A stretch of DNA of 64,000 nucleotides from JANPPS01 sp964242575 (GTDB taxonomy: Bacteria; Pseudomonadota; Alphaproteobacteria; Acetobacterales; Acetobacteraceae). Shown here one piece after another: positions 51,831-59,826 of the stretch (within the stretch, counting starts at the first letter, position 1; each line of letters opens with the position of its first letter). The DNA lies in contig CAXTCN010000001.1 of NCBI GenBank assembly GCA_964242575.1, positions 62,001 to 126,000 of the forward strand, read 5' to 3'. The notes under the pieces were generated by a model that saw only the letters and a program-made list of their open reading frames with translations, ran no database searches and was not told where the DNA came from. Position numbers and translations under genes: made by a program.

Positions 51831-52607
51831 ATGCCTTCTGCACCCGCCCCCGCCATCCTACGCAACAGCGAGCTTGACCGTGACGCGGTTTGGCAGGCGC
51901 GCATCGACCTTGCCGCCTGTTTTCGCGCCGCCGCCCGGTTGGGCCTGCACGAGGGCATCTGCAACCATCTGTCCGCCATGGTGCCCGGCTCCGACAGCCT
52001 GTTCCTGGTGAACCCGTACGGCTGGGGCTTCAACGAGGTCACCGCCTCCCGCCTGCTGGTGTGCGGCTTCGACGGCGCGGTGCTGAGCGGGGAGGGCCGG
52101 CCGGAGGCGACCGCGTTCTATATCCATGCCCGGCTGCACATGCGGCTGCCGCGTGCCCGCGCCGCCTTCCACACCCATATGCCGAACGCCACCGCGCTGG
52201 CGATGCTGGACGGGCCGCCGCTGGCGTGGGCCGGGCAGACCGCGCTCAAGTTCCACGGTCGCACCGTGGTGGACGAGAACTACAACGGCCTGGCGCTGGA
52301 CGAGGCCGAAGGCGACCGCATTGCCGCCAGCATGGGCGACGCGGACATCGCGTTCATGCGCAACCACGGCGTCATGGTGCTGGGCCGCAGCATCGCCGAG
52401 GCCTGGGACGACCTCTATTACCTCGAGCGCGCGTGCGAGGCGCAGCGCCTGGCGCTGTCGACCGGGCAGCCGCTCAAGGAGGTTCCGCCCGATGTCGCCG
52501 CCGCCACGGCCCGGCAAATGCAGGAGGTCGGGCCGGAGGCTGCGATCCTGCACCTGGACAGCCTCAAGCGCACGCTGGACCGGGAAGCCCCGGATTACCG
52601 GCATTGA
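51831..52607 (+). CDS. Class II aldolase/adducin family protein
   Basis: This 258-residue protein has the class II aldolase metal site: GICNHLSAMVPGSDSLFLVN, FHTHMPNATALAM, and FMRNHGVMVLGRSIAEAWDD. The ATG at 51831 has GAGG five bases upstream; another in-frame ATG lies at 51804. Relatives act on sugar phosphates such as fuculose- or ribulose-phosphate, or decarboxylate hydroxy-keto acids. The stop TGA overlaps the next gene's TTG start. Confidence 0.9.
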   Translation: MPSAPAPAILRNSELDRDAVWQARIDLAACFRAAARLGLHEGICNHLSAMVPGSDSLFLVNPYGWGFNEVTASRLLVCGFDGAVLSGEGRPEATAFYIHARLHMRLPRARAAFHTHMPNATALAMLDGPPLAWAGQTALKFHGRTVVDENYNGLALDEAEGDRIAASMGDADIAFMRNHGVMVLGRSIAEAWDDLYYLERACEAQRLALSTGQPLKEVPPDVAAATARQMQEVGPEAAILHLDSLKRTLDREAPDYRH

Positions 52608-53014
52608 GGCGTTTGCTGCTGGCGCTGGCCGTGCTGCCCGGCTGCACGCTTGTTGACCAGAACACTTTTAACCCGAACGCTAGCGCGGCGCCCGTCGTGC
52701 CACCCCGGCCCGTCGTTGCGGCGCCAGCTGCCGGGCCACCGCCGTTGCTGACCTTGCGCATGCCGGGCAACCATGGCGACGCGATCCGCCAGGCGGTCCA
52801 GGCTGCGCGCAGCCGCAAGCCGGACGTGGTGTTCGACGTGCTCGTGACCGTTCCGCCGGGCATCGAGGGCTCCGCCGAGCGCGCCGCGACCGGGGACGCC
52901 GCCGCGGTTGCCCGCGCCATCGTCGCCCAGGGCGTGCCGCCAGAGCGCGTCCGCCTCACGGCCCGGCCAGAGCCCGGCGCGGAACCCCGGGACATCCGGG
53001 TGTTCGTGCGCTGA
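52604..53014 (+). CDS. Small putative lipoprotein
   Basis: This 136-residue protein begins at a TTG overlapping the aldolase stop (TTGA). Residues 1-17 form a lipoprotein signal ending LAVLPGC, where the Pro at -2 is unusual. A Pro/Ala linker follows (VVPPRPVVAAPAAGPPP). The C-terminal half, AVARAIVAQGVPPERVRLTA and PRDIRVFVR, weakly resembles the end of OmpA/peptidoglycan-associated domains. No ribosome site is obvious, so expression may depend on coupling. Identity is uncertain. Confidence 0.6.
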   Translation: MRRLLLALAVLPGCTLVDQNTFNPNASAAPVVPPRPVVAAPAAGPPPLLTLRMPGNHGDAIRQAVQAARSRKPDVVFDVLVTVPPGIEGSAERAATGDAAAVARAIVAQGVPPERVRLTARPEPGAEPRDIRVFVR

Positions 53015-54192
53015 GCCATCCGTTGGTCCGCCTACGGCCGGGCGCCGACCGGCGGCTCAAGTCCGGCCACCCGTGGGCGTTCAGCAATGAGCTGGCGACC
53101 GGCCCGGAGCACCGAAGCTGGACGCCGGGCATGACCGTGCGGATCGAGGGCGACGACGGCTGGCGGCATGGCGCGTTCATGTTCAACCCGCACAGCCTGA
53201 TTGCCGCCCGCCGGCTGGACCGCGATCCGGACGTGGCCATCGACGCGGCCTGGGTGCGCGCCCGCATCGCCGTCGCGGCCCAGTTGCGCGCCCGCGTCGT
53301 GCCCGGCGCGCATCACCGCCTGGTCCACGCGGAGGCGGACGGGTTGCCCGGCTTGGTGATCGACCGCTTCGGCGACGTGGCGGTGGTCCAGGCCAACACC
53401 GCCGGCATGGACCGCCTGCTGCCAGAGATCACGGCGGCGCTGCTGGACTTGCTGCCGCTTCGCGCCATCGTGGCCCGCAACGACAGCGCCGCCCGCGCGC
53501 AGGAGGGCCTGGCGGCGGAGGTCCGCCTGCTGCACGGCACGGACGCGGAGACCGAGGCAGAGGAGGGCGGCGTGGCCTTCCCGGTCGATCCGCTGGGTGG
53601 CCAAAAAACCGGGTTCTTCTTCGACCAGCGGCCCAACCGCGACCAAGTGGCGGCGCTCGCGTCCGGCGCGCGGGTGCTGGACGTGTTCTGCCACACGGGC
53701 GCGTTCGGCCTGCGCGCCGCCAAGTCGGGCGCGTCGTCGGTGACGCTCGTGGACAGCAGCGAGCCGGCCCTTGGGCACGTCCGCGCTGCGGCTGAGCGCA
53801 ACGGCCTGGGGCGCCTCGCAACGACCCGGCGCGGCGACGCCTTCGAGGTGATGCAGGCGTTGGCCGTCGATGGCGAGCGCTTCGATGTTGTCGTCTGCGA
53901 CCCGCCCGCCTTCGCCAAAAGCCGGAAGGACCAGGACGCCGGCCTGCGCGCCTACCACCGCATGACCCGGCTTGCCGCGCCGCTGGTCATGCCTGGCGGC
54001 TTCCTGTTCGTCGCGTCCTGTAGCCATCACGCGCCGTTGGACCTGTTCACGGCCCAGGTCTCCAGCGCGCTGTTGCGGTCCAGGCGGGACGCGCGGATCG
54101 TGCATACCGGCGGCGCCGGACCGGACCACCCCGTCCATCCGCAACTGCCCGAGAGCGCCTACCTCAAATCGCTTTTGTTACATCTGTTGTAG
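53011..54192 (+). CDS. rlmI: Class I SAM-dependent rRNA (cytosine) methyltransferase, RlmI-like
   Basis: This protein of about 393 residues has an N-terminal PUA-like domain (VRLRPGADRRLKSGHPWAFS), a central FDQRPNRDQVAAL, and the methyltransferase motifs VLDVFCHTGAFGLRAAKSGA and VVCDPPAFAKSRKDQDAGL. The catalytic cysteine motif C(S/T)xH is in FVASCSHHAPLDLF. The family methylates C1962 of 23S rRNA. A TTG at 53023 is the first standard start, but a CTG at 53011 sits in the preceding TGA (CTGA) and adds four residues that fit the usual N terminus; it is adopted here with caution. Confidence 0.87.
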   Translation: MSHPLVRLRPGADRRLKSGHPWAFSNELATGPEHRSWTPGMTVRIEGDDGWRHGAFMFNPHSLIAARRLDRDPDVAIDAAWVRARIAVAAQLRARVVPGAHHRLVHAEADGLPGLVIDRFGDVAVVQANTAGMDRLLPEITAALLDLLPLRAIVARNDSAARAQEGLAAEVRLLHGTDAETEAEEGGVAFPVDPLGGQKTGFFFDQRPNRDQVAALASGARVLDVFCHTGAFGLRAAKSGASSVTLVDSSEPALGHVRAAAERNGLGRLATTRRGDAFEVMQALAVDGERFDVVVCDPPAFAKSRKDQDAGLRAYHRMTRLAAPLVMPGGFLFVASCSHHAPLDLFTAQVSSALLRSRRDARIVHTGGAGPDHPVHPQLPESAYLKSLLLHLL

Positions 54193-54312
54193 GCCGTGTG
54201 AAATCGGAGCGGACGCGCTTCCTTTTAACTGCTATGCTCCCATTCTCGTGAGTGGCAGCGCGTGCCGCGTTTATGCCCCAGCCGTTGCCTCCCCCCTAGT
54301 CAGGACCGTGCC

Positions 54313-55353
54313 ATGCCATCTGCTTCCTCGCCGTCAACACGCCTGCCCGGCCGTGGTCAGCTCCGGACGGCCGCGTCCTTCCAGGCGCCGATCCTGTCGC
54401 ACAGCATCTGGCAGTTCGCCACCACCAGCGCGGCCTATGCGGCGGTGCTCGCGGGCATGTACGCCGCGTATCACGTCTCGGTTTGGTTGAGCCTGGCGCT
54501 CGTGCTGCCAGCCGCCGGGCTGGTGGTGCGGTTGTTCATCATCCAGCACGACTGCGGCCACGGCGCGTTCTTCAAGTCACGGCGGGCTAACCTCGTGGTC
54601 GGGGTGATGTGCAGCCTCGCGACGCTCACGCCGTTCACCAACTGGCGCCGGCACCACGCGCAGCACCACTCAATGTGGAACAACCTCGACACCCGGGATT
54701 TGACCTCGGACATCTACTCCACTTGCCTGACGGTGAAGGAGTATGAGGCGATGTCGCCGTTCCGGCGCTGGGTGGCCCGCACGGTCCGCCACCCGCTTAT
54801 TGCCCACTTCGTTATACCGCCGGTGGTATTCTTGATCCTGTACCGCGTTCCGTTCGAAACGCCCCGGGCGTGGGCACGGGAGCGCCTGGCCGTTTACCTG
54901 ACGGATGCGGGCATTGCCATTGTCGTGGTCGGCATGGTCCTGGCCTTTGGGGTGTGGCCCGTACTGCTGATCCAGGTGCCGGTGATCGCCATCGCCGCCA
55001 TCATCGGGGTCTGGCTTTTCAGCATCCAGCACCGGTTCGAGGACGCGCACTGGGCACGGTCCTCGGACTGGAGCGCCGTGTCAGCCGCCATCAAAGGCAG
55101 CTCGTTCCTGAAACTTCCCGCAGTCCTGCGCTGGTTCAGCGGCAACATCGGCTACCACCACGTGCACCATCTGGTGCCGCGCGTGCCCAACTACCGTCTT
55201 CAGGCCTGTCATGAGGCGTGTGAGGAGCTGTTCGGCACCGCCCAGGTGTTGACCCTGAGGGAGGCGCTGTCCGCGCCGAGCTACGCGTTGTGGGACGAGG
55301 CTGAGGGCCGCATGGTCCAGTTTCCGAGTCGATCATCCTCCCGGGCCGGGTGA
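54313..55353 (+). CDS. Membrane fatty acid desaturase
   Basis: This 346-residue inner-membrane di-iron enzyme introduces a double bond into acyl lipids. Three histidine boxes are clear: HDCGHG (residues 79-84), HHAQHH (114-119) and HHVHH (282-286). Hydrophobic pairs flank them, for example FVIPPVVFLIL and IAIVVVGMVLAFGVWPVLLI. The ATG at 54313 has AGGA upstream. It matches the DesA-like omega-6/delta-12 group, though regiospecificity is not readable. The gene stands alone. Confidence 0.92.
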   Translation: MPSASSPSTRLPGRGQLRTAASFQAPILSHSIWQFATTSAAYAAVLAGMYAAYHVSVWLSLALVLPAAGLVVRLFIIQHDCGHGAFFKSRRANLVVGVMCSLATLTPFTNWRRHHAQHHSMWNNLDTRDLTSDIYSTCLTVKEYEAMSPFRRWVARTVRHPLIAHFVIPPVVFLILYRVPFETPRAWARERLAVYLTDAGIAIVVVGMVLAFGVWPVLLIQVPVIAIAAIIGVWLFSIQHRFEDAHWARSSDWSAVSAAIKGSSFLKLPAVLRWFSGNIGYHHVHHLVPRVPNYRLQACHEACEELFGTAQVLTLREALSAPSYALWDEAEGRMVQFPSRSSSRAG

Positions 55354-55431
55354 CGCTGCTGGGATTGTGCGGAGCGATTTGTTGGATAAGTGTGGGACAA
55401 CTTTTAACTGATTAGGACGTGTAGCTTAAAG

Positions 55432-55447
55432 TTAACTCACTATTAAC
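55432..55447 (+). promoter_or_regulatory. CtrA-type binding site (TTAA-N7-TTAA)
   Basis: The sequence TTAACTCACTATTAAC has two TTAA half-sites separated by exactly seven bases, the full CtrA consensus of alphaproteobacteria. It lies 80 bp before the response-regulator ATG, in an AT-rich leader with further TTAA tetramers at 55404 and 55425. Binding by CtrA would make the regulator part of a cell-cycle or motility-type circuit. Confidence 0.65.
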
Positions 55448-55526
55448 GACAGACTACGACGTTTTGCCGTGTCAATTCAAACAAACGTGATAATCCTTGT
55501 TTCGGCGAGTTAACAAGGATTGTCTC

Positions 55527-56306
55527 ATGCATATTTCTGGCGTTCCTTCTGCTGCCATTCTGTCCAACCCGCGCGTCCTGCTGATCGAGGATGATGCGGC
55601 AATGGCTATGACCCTGCTGCGCGGCATGGAGCGGGCAGGACTTACGACGGCTTGGGCCAGCACAGGCGCGGAAGGCATCGTTCTCAAAGACAGCTTCAGG
55701 CCGCATGTGGTGCTGATGGACTTGGCGCTGCCGGACATGAGCGGCATGGCGTTGCTGACGCGTTTGGCCGAGCAGCGGGATTGCGGGGTCATCGTCATTT
55801 CCGGCATGAACGACGAGGCCGACCGGATTGTTGGGCTCGAACTCGGCGCTGACGACTATATCGCCAAGCCGCCAAGCCTGCGTGAGATGATCGCCCGTAT
55901 CCGCGCGGTGCACCGGCGCATCAGCGTCCGCGCTGAGCCGCGCCCCATCTCGCAACCGACGCAGGTGCTCAAGATCGGGCCGATCCGGATTAATGTGCTG
56001 CACCGGACGGTGCATGCCGATGACGGCCGGCGACTGGCCCTAACCTCTGCGGAGTTCAGCGCGTTGGAAACCCTGGCCGCCGCCGCCGGGGCAGCAGTGT
56101 CCCGTGACAAGCTGTCGGAGGCCGCCTTGCGCCGCCCATGGCGGGCCGAGGATCGCAGCGTGGACCAGCTCGTATTCAACCTTCGGCAAAAGCTGCCAAC
56201 GGACGAAGGCGGAGGCATGTTGATCCAAAGCATCCGCGGCTCCGGCTATTGGCTGCGTGCGCCAGAAGGCGCAGTGCAGGCCACCGAGGCGGAGATGGCG
56301 GCTTGA
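55527..56306 (+). CDS. OmpR-type response regulator
   Basis: This 259-residue two-domain regulator has a receiver with the acidic pair VLLIEDDAAM, the phosphoacceptor Asp65 in VVLMDLALPDMSG, and the conserved lysine at 114 in DDYIAKPPSL. A winged-helix DNA-binding domain follows (LALTSAEFSALETLAAAAGA, RSVDQLVFNLRQKLP, LIQSIRGSGYWLRAPE). The ATG at 55527 follows AAGGA by seven bases. No histidine kinase is adjacent, so it is an orphan. A CtrA-type box lies upstream. Confidence 0.93.
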   Translation: MHISGVPSAAILSNPRVLLIEDDAAMAMTLLRGMERAGLTTAWASTGAEGIVLKDSFRPHVVLMDLALPDMSGMALLTRLAEQRDCGVIVISGMNDEADRIVGLELGADDYIAKPPSLREMIARIRAVHRRISVRAEPRPISQPTQVLKIGPIRINVLHRTVHADDGRRLALTSAEFSALETLAAAAGAAVSRDKLSEAALRRPWRAEDRSVDQLVFNLRQKLPTDEGGGMLIQSIRGSGYWLRAPEGAVQATEAEMAA

Positions 56307-56369
56307 TGCCTGGGCTCAGTTAAGGGGTGCTAGCGCGTTGTCCGGTGTCCCGGGCAACGCAGCGACGTT

Positions 56370-57095
56370 CTACCGTGCGGCGCGCGCCTCCGCCACAGCC
56401 TGCCGCAAGTCGCCGATCTCGACCGCGCCGGCGACCACCCGCGTGCCGATCACCAACGCCGGCGTGCCCTGGATGCCAATCTGCTGCGCCAACGCGACAT
56501 TCGCCTCCAGCCGGGCCTTGATAGCCGGGTCATCCATGTCGCGCACCAACCGGTTGCCATCCAGTCCCACCCGCTCCGCCTCCGCCCGCAACGTGTCCCG
56601 GCTGGGTGTCCCGCCGCCGCGCATGACGGCGTCCTGCAGCTTGAAATATCCGCCCTGCCGTTGCGCCGCCAGCAAGGCCCGGCTTTCGAGCTGGCTGGCG
56701 TTGCCCAGGATCGGCAGGTCCTTCCACACGACGCGCAACCCGGGATCAAGCCGCAGCAGCTCGGCCGTGGTGCCCATCATGCGCCGGCAATACGGGCAAC
56801 GCGTGTCGTAGAACTCGACGATCGTGATGTCCCCGAGCGGGTTGCCCGCAACCGGGTCGGCAGGGTCCACCAGCTTGCCGTCCAGCAGCGCGAGCACGTC
56901 CCGCGTCACGCTGTCCTGCCGGCGCGCCTCATCGGCTTGCACCGCCAAAAGCGCCTCGCGCATCAACGACGGGTCGGTGCGAAGCGCCTCCCGCATGATG
57001 GCGAGCACCTCTTGCCGCTGTGCCGGCGTGAAGCTTTGGGCGTGGGCTGCGGACGCGGGCAGGGCGGCGAGCAGGAATAACAGGGCGGCGCGCAT
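56370..57095 (-). CDS. DsbA-family thiol oxidoreductase
   Basis: This periplasmic protein has about 241 residues, with a signal peptide (MRAALLFLLAALPASAAHAQ). A helical N-terminal region (FTPAQRQEVLAIMREALRTD) precedes the thioredoxin fold with active site VEFYDTRCPYCRRMMGTT and the cis-proline loop GIQGTPALVIGTRVV. The N-terminal helical extension is typical of Com1/DsbA-like oxidoreductases. The start is taken at ATG 57095; a TTG at 57113 with GGAGA upstream would add six residues. It is transcribed divergently from the gamma-glutamyltransferase-like gene. Confidence 0.92.
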   Translation of the reverse strand: MRAALLFLLAALPASAAHAQSFTPAQRQEVLAIMREALRTDPSLMREALLAVQADEARRQDSVTRDVLALLDGKLVDPADPVAGNPLGDITIVEFYDTRCPYCRRMMGTTAELLRLDPGLRVVWKDLPILGNASQLESRALLAAQRQGGYFKLQDAVMRGGGTPSRDTLRAEAERVGLDGNRLVRDMDDPAIKARLEANVALAQQIGIQGTPALVIGTRVVAGAVEIGDLRQAVAEARAAR

Positions 57096-57195
57096 GATCG
57101 GGTTCCGTTGCAAGGTCTCCGTTCCATAGCATCGGTTGCCGGTCTGGGCGAAGGCCGGTATGGCACGCGCTCGGATTGATGGTGGGGATCACGGC

Positions 57196-58659
57196 GTGCG
57201 CAGCAGAGTTTCGGTCAATCCAGGCCAACGGGCGGCGCGCGTGCGGGCGGGCGTCCTGGTCGCGGCCATGTTGTCCAGCACGGCATGCACATCGCTGAAC
57301 TCGATCAAGGAGACGTTCCTGGGTGGCGCATCGCCCAGCGCCGGGGCAAACCAGCGCCTCACCGGCTTCATTGGCGGCGTCGCGGCCGACGAGCCTCGGG
57401 CGGCGCTGGCTGGGCGGGAGGTCCTGGCGACTGGCGGCACCGCCGGGGACGCTGCCGTGGCGATGGCCTTCACCCTGACGGTGACGCTGCCGTCCCGTGC
57501 CGGCCTGGGCGGCGGCGGCGCTTGCCTCGCCTATAACCCCAACCGCGACGGGCCTGGCGCCGGCAACGCCGAGGCGGTGGTGTTCGTGCCGGTGGGCCCG
57601 GCCAACGTGCCCTCCAACGCCGACCGCCCAGCCGCCGTGCCGATGATGGCGCGGGGCCTGTTTGCGCTGCACGCCCGCTACGGCCGGCGTCCGTTCGAAA
57701 GCTTGATCGCCCCGGCCGAACAGCTCGCGCGCTTTGGCACGCAGCCGTCCCGCGCGCTGCTGCGGGACTTGGCCGTGGTCGCTGGGCCGCTTTCGGCAGA
57801 TCCGAACGCCCGCGCCGTGTTCGCGCCGGGTGGGACGCCGCTCACCGAGACTGGCACGCTGCTGCAGAACGACTTGGGAGCGACCTTGGCGCAGTTGCGC
57901 ACCGCCGGGGTGGGCGACCTGTATCAAGGCGCCCTGGCCCGGCGGTTGGCGGATGCGTCCCGGCTCGCTGGCGGCGGCCTGGCGCTTGAGGACTTGCGCG
58001 CGGCGCTGCCGCGCACCGGAGCGCCGCTCACCGTGCAAGCCGGTCGGGACAACGCCGCGTTCCTGCCGCCGCCCGCGGATGGCGGGTTGGCGGCGGCGGC
58101 GGCGTTCAACGTGCTGCAAAACAGCCCAGGCGACCTCGGCGGCGCGCAGGCCCGGGCCGTGTCCGTCGCGGCGCGCTGGAGGCAAAGCGGCGAGGACCCG
58201 CAAGCCGTGCTGGCGTCGGCGTCGGATGGCGGCTCGTTGTCGGTGCTGCCAGCGTCCACCGGTTTCGTCGTGGTGGACCGCGAGGGCAACGCCGTGACCT
58301 GCGCGCTCACGATGAACAACCTGTTCGGCACCGGACGGATCGCTCCCGGCACCGGCATCCTGCTGGCCGCGTCCCCGCGCGCCGTGACCCCGCCTCTGCT
58401 GTCGGCGGCGCTGGCCTGGAACTCGAACATCCGCGGCTTCCGCGCGGCGGTTGCAGGGTCCGGGCAGGAGGGCGCGGCATTGGCGACGGCGGTGGGCCTC
58501 AGCAACGCGCTGCGCGGCAACACGGCCATGCCGGCGCCGGTTCCGGAACCCGGCCGCGCCAACATCGTCGCCTGCGCCCGCTATTTGCCGGGCGACGAGG
58601 AGACGTGCGCCTGGGCCACCGACCCGCGCAACGCTGGCCTCGCGGCTGGCAGCAATTAG
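57196..58659 (+). CDS. Gamma-glutamyltransferase-like lipoprotein
   Basis: This protein of about 487 residues has an N-terminal lipoprotein signal ending VLVAAMLSSTAC, then a gamma-glutamyltransferase fold (ATGGTAGDAAVAMAFTLTVT, then GLGGGGACLAYNP). At the autoprocessing site, family members have a Thr-Thr-His start of the small subunit. Here the aligned residues in STGFVVVDREGNAVTCALT give Ser-Thr-Gly. The oxyanion region, normally GSPGGSR, reads GSGQEGAALATAV. It may thus use Ser as nucleophile or be inactive. The start is uncertain: GTG 57196 (GGGG upstream) gives a signal peptide of reasonable length. A GTG touching its stop starts the next gene. Confidence 0.8.
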   Translation: MRSRVSVNPGQRAARVRAGVLVAAMLSSTACTSLNSIKETFLGGASPSAGANQRLTGFIGGVAADEPRAALAGREVLATGGTAGDAAVAMAFTLTVTLPSRAGLGGGGACLAYNPNRDGPGAGNAEAVVFVPVGPANVPSNADRPAAVPMMARGLFALHARYGRRPFESLIAPAEQLARFGTQPSRALLRDLAVVAGPLSADPNARAVFAPGGTPLTETGTLLQNDLGATLAQLRTAGVGDLYQGALARRLADASRLAGGGLALEDLRAALPRTGAPLTVQAGRDNAAFLPPPADGGLAAAAAFNVLQNSPGDLGGAQARAVSVAARWRQSGEDPQAVLASASDGGSLSVLPASTGFVVVDREGNAVTCALTMNNLFGTGRIAPGTGILLAASPRAVTPPLLSAALAWNSNIRGFRAAVAGSGQEGAALATAVGLSNALRGNTAMPAPVPEPGRANIVACARYLPGDEETCAWATDPRNAGLAAGSN

Positions 58660-59817
58660 GTGCTGAAGGTCGGCCGCGGCGCACACGCGCCGCCGTTCCT
58701 GGTGATGGACGTGATCGCGGCCGCCAACGCGCGGCAGGCCGCCTTGCCGCCGGGCCACCCGCACGTGATCCGCATGGAGGTCGGCCAGCCCGGCACCGGC
58801 GCACCGGCTGGGGCGGTGCGCGCGGTGGAGGCGGCGCTCCGTCAGGGCGAGTCGCTGGGCTACACGGAGGCGCTTGGCCGTCCCTCGCTGCGTGCGCGGA
58901 TTGCCCGGCATTACCAGGACTGGTACGGCGTGGTGGTCGATCCCGCCCGCATCGCGGTCACGATGGGCGCCAGCGGCGCGTTCCCGCTGGCCTTCCTTGC
59001 CGCGTTCGACCCGGGCGACCGCGTTGCGTTAGCTGCCCCGTTCTACCCGCCTTACGTCAATATCCTGACCGCGTTGGGCCTGCATCCCGTAGTAATGGAG
59101 GCCGGGCCGGCGACGCGCTACCAGCCGACCGTCGCCATGCTGGACCAGCTCGACCCCGCTCCCGACGGCCTTATCGTTGCCAGCCCCTGCAACCCCGCCG
59201 GCACCATGCTGACCCCGCAGGAGCTTGCGGCTATCGCCGCCTGGTGCGACGCGCGGGGCGTGCGGCTTATCTCGGACGAGATTTACCACGGCCTGCAGTA
59301 CAGCCGTCCGATCGCCACCGCGGCCGGCCTCAGCCCCAATGCGGTCGTGGTCAACAGCTTCTCGAAGTACTTCAGCATGACCGGCTGGCGCGTGGGCTGG
59401 ATGGTGCTGCCAGAGGCGTTGGTGCGCCCGGTCGAGTGCCTGGCGCAGAACCTGTTCATCTCCGCCCCGCACGTCTGCCAGATCGCGGCCGAGGCGGCGT
59501 TCGACTGCACTACTGAGCTGGATGCCAACGTGGCCCGCTACCGCCGGGCGCGGGACCGCCTGCTGCAGGCGCTGCCGGCAGCAGGGTTCCCGGACATCGC
59601 CGCGGCCGACGGCGCGTTCTACATCTACGCCGACGTGGGCGCGCGCACCAACGACAGCGCGGCGTTCTGCGCCCGAATGCTGGCTGAGGCCGGAGTGGCG
59701 GCGTCGTCCGGCATCGATTTCGACCGCGGGCGCGGGTCGAGGACCGTACGGTTCAGCTATTGCGGACCAGAGGCCGACATGATCGAGGCGGCCGAGCGGC
59801 TGGCGCGGTTCCGGTAA
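58660..59817 (+). CDS. PLP-dependent aminotransferase (class I/II)
   Basis: This 385-residue fold type I enzyme has the cofactor lysine in NSFSKYFSMTGWRVGWMVLP, the aspartate of the pyridine-nitrogen site in RLISDEIYHGLQYS, and CNPAGTMLTPQEL. The N terminus reads PPFLVMDVIAAANARQA. The C-terminal substrate arginine is in GSRTVRFSYCG. The start is GTG 58660, one base after the upstream stop, so it is coupled to the gamma-glutamyltransferase-like gene. The amino-acid substrate is not readable; aspartate/alanine-type is likely. Confidence 0.92.
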   Translation: MLKVGRGAHAPPFLVMDVIAAANARQAALPPGHPHVIRMEVGQPGTGAPAGAVRAVEAALRQGESLGYTEALGRPSLRARIARHYQDWYGVVVDPARIAVTMGASGAFPLAFLAAFDPGDRVALAAPFYPPYVNILTALGLHPVVMEAGPATRYQPTVAMLDQLDPAPDGLIVASPCNPAGTMLTPQELAAIAAWCDARGVRLISDEIYHGLQYSRPIATAAGLSPNAVVVNSFSKYFSMTGWRVGWMVLPEALVRPVECLAQNLFISAPHVCQIAAEAAFDCTTELDANVARYRRARDRLLQALPAAGFPDIAAADGAFYIYADVGARTNDSAAFCARMLAEAGVAASSGIDFDRGRGSRTVRFSYCGPEADMIEAAERLARFR

Positions 59818-59826
59818 CCCCGGCTT

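Noticed and set aside
51890..52603. Upstream extension of the small lipoprotein frame
   Set aside because: It is the out-of-frame shadow of the class II aldolase gene; only the part from the TTG at 52604 has a signal peptide and own coding sense.
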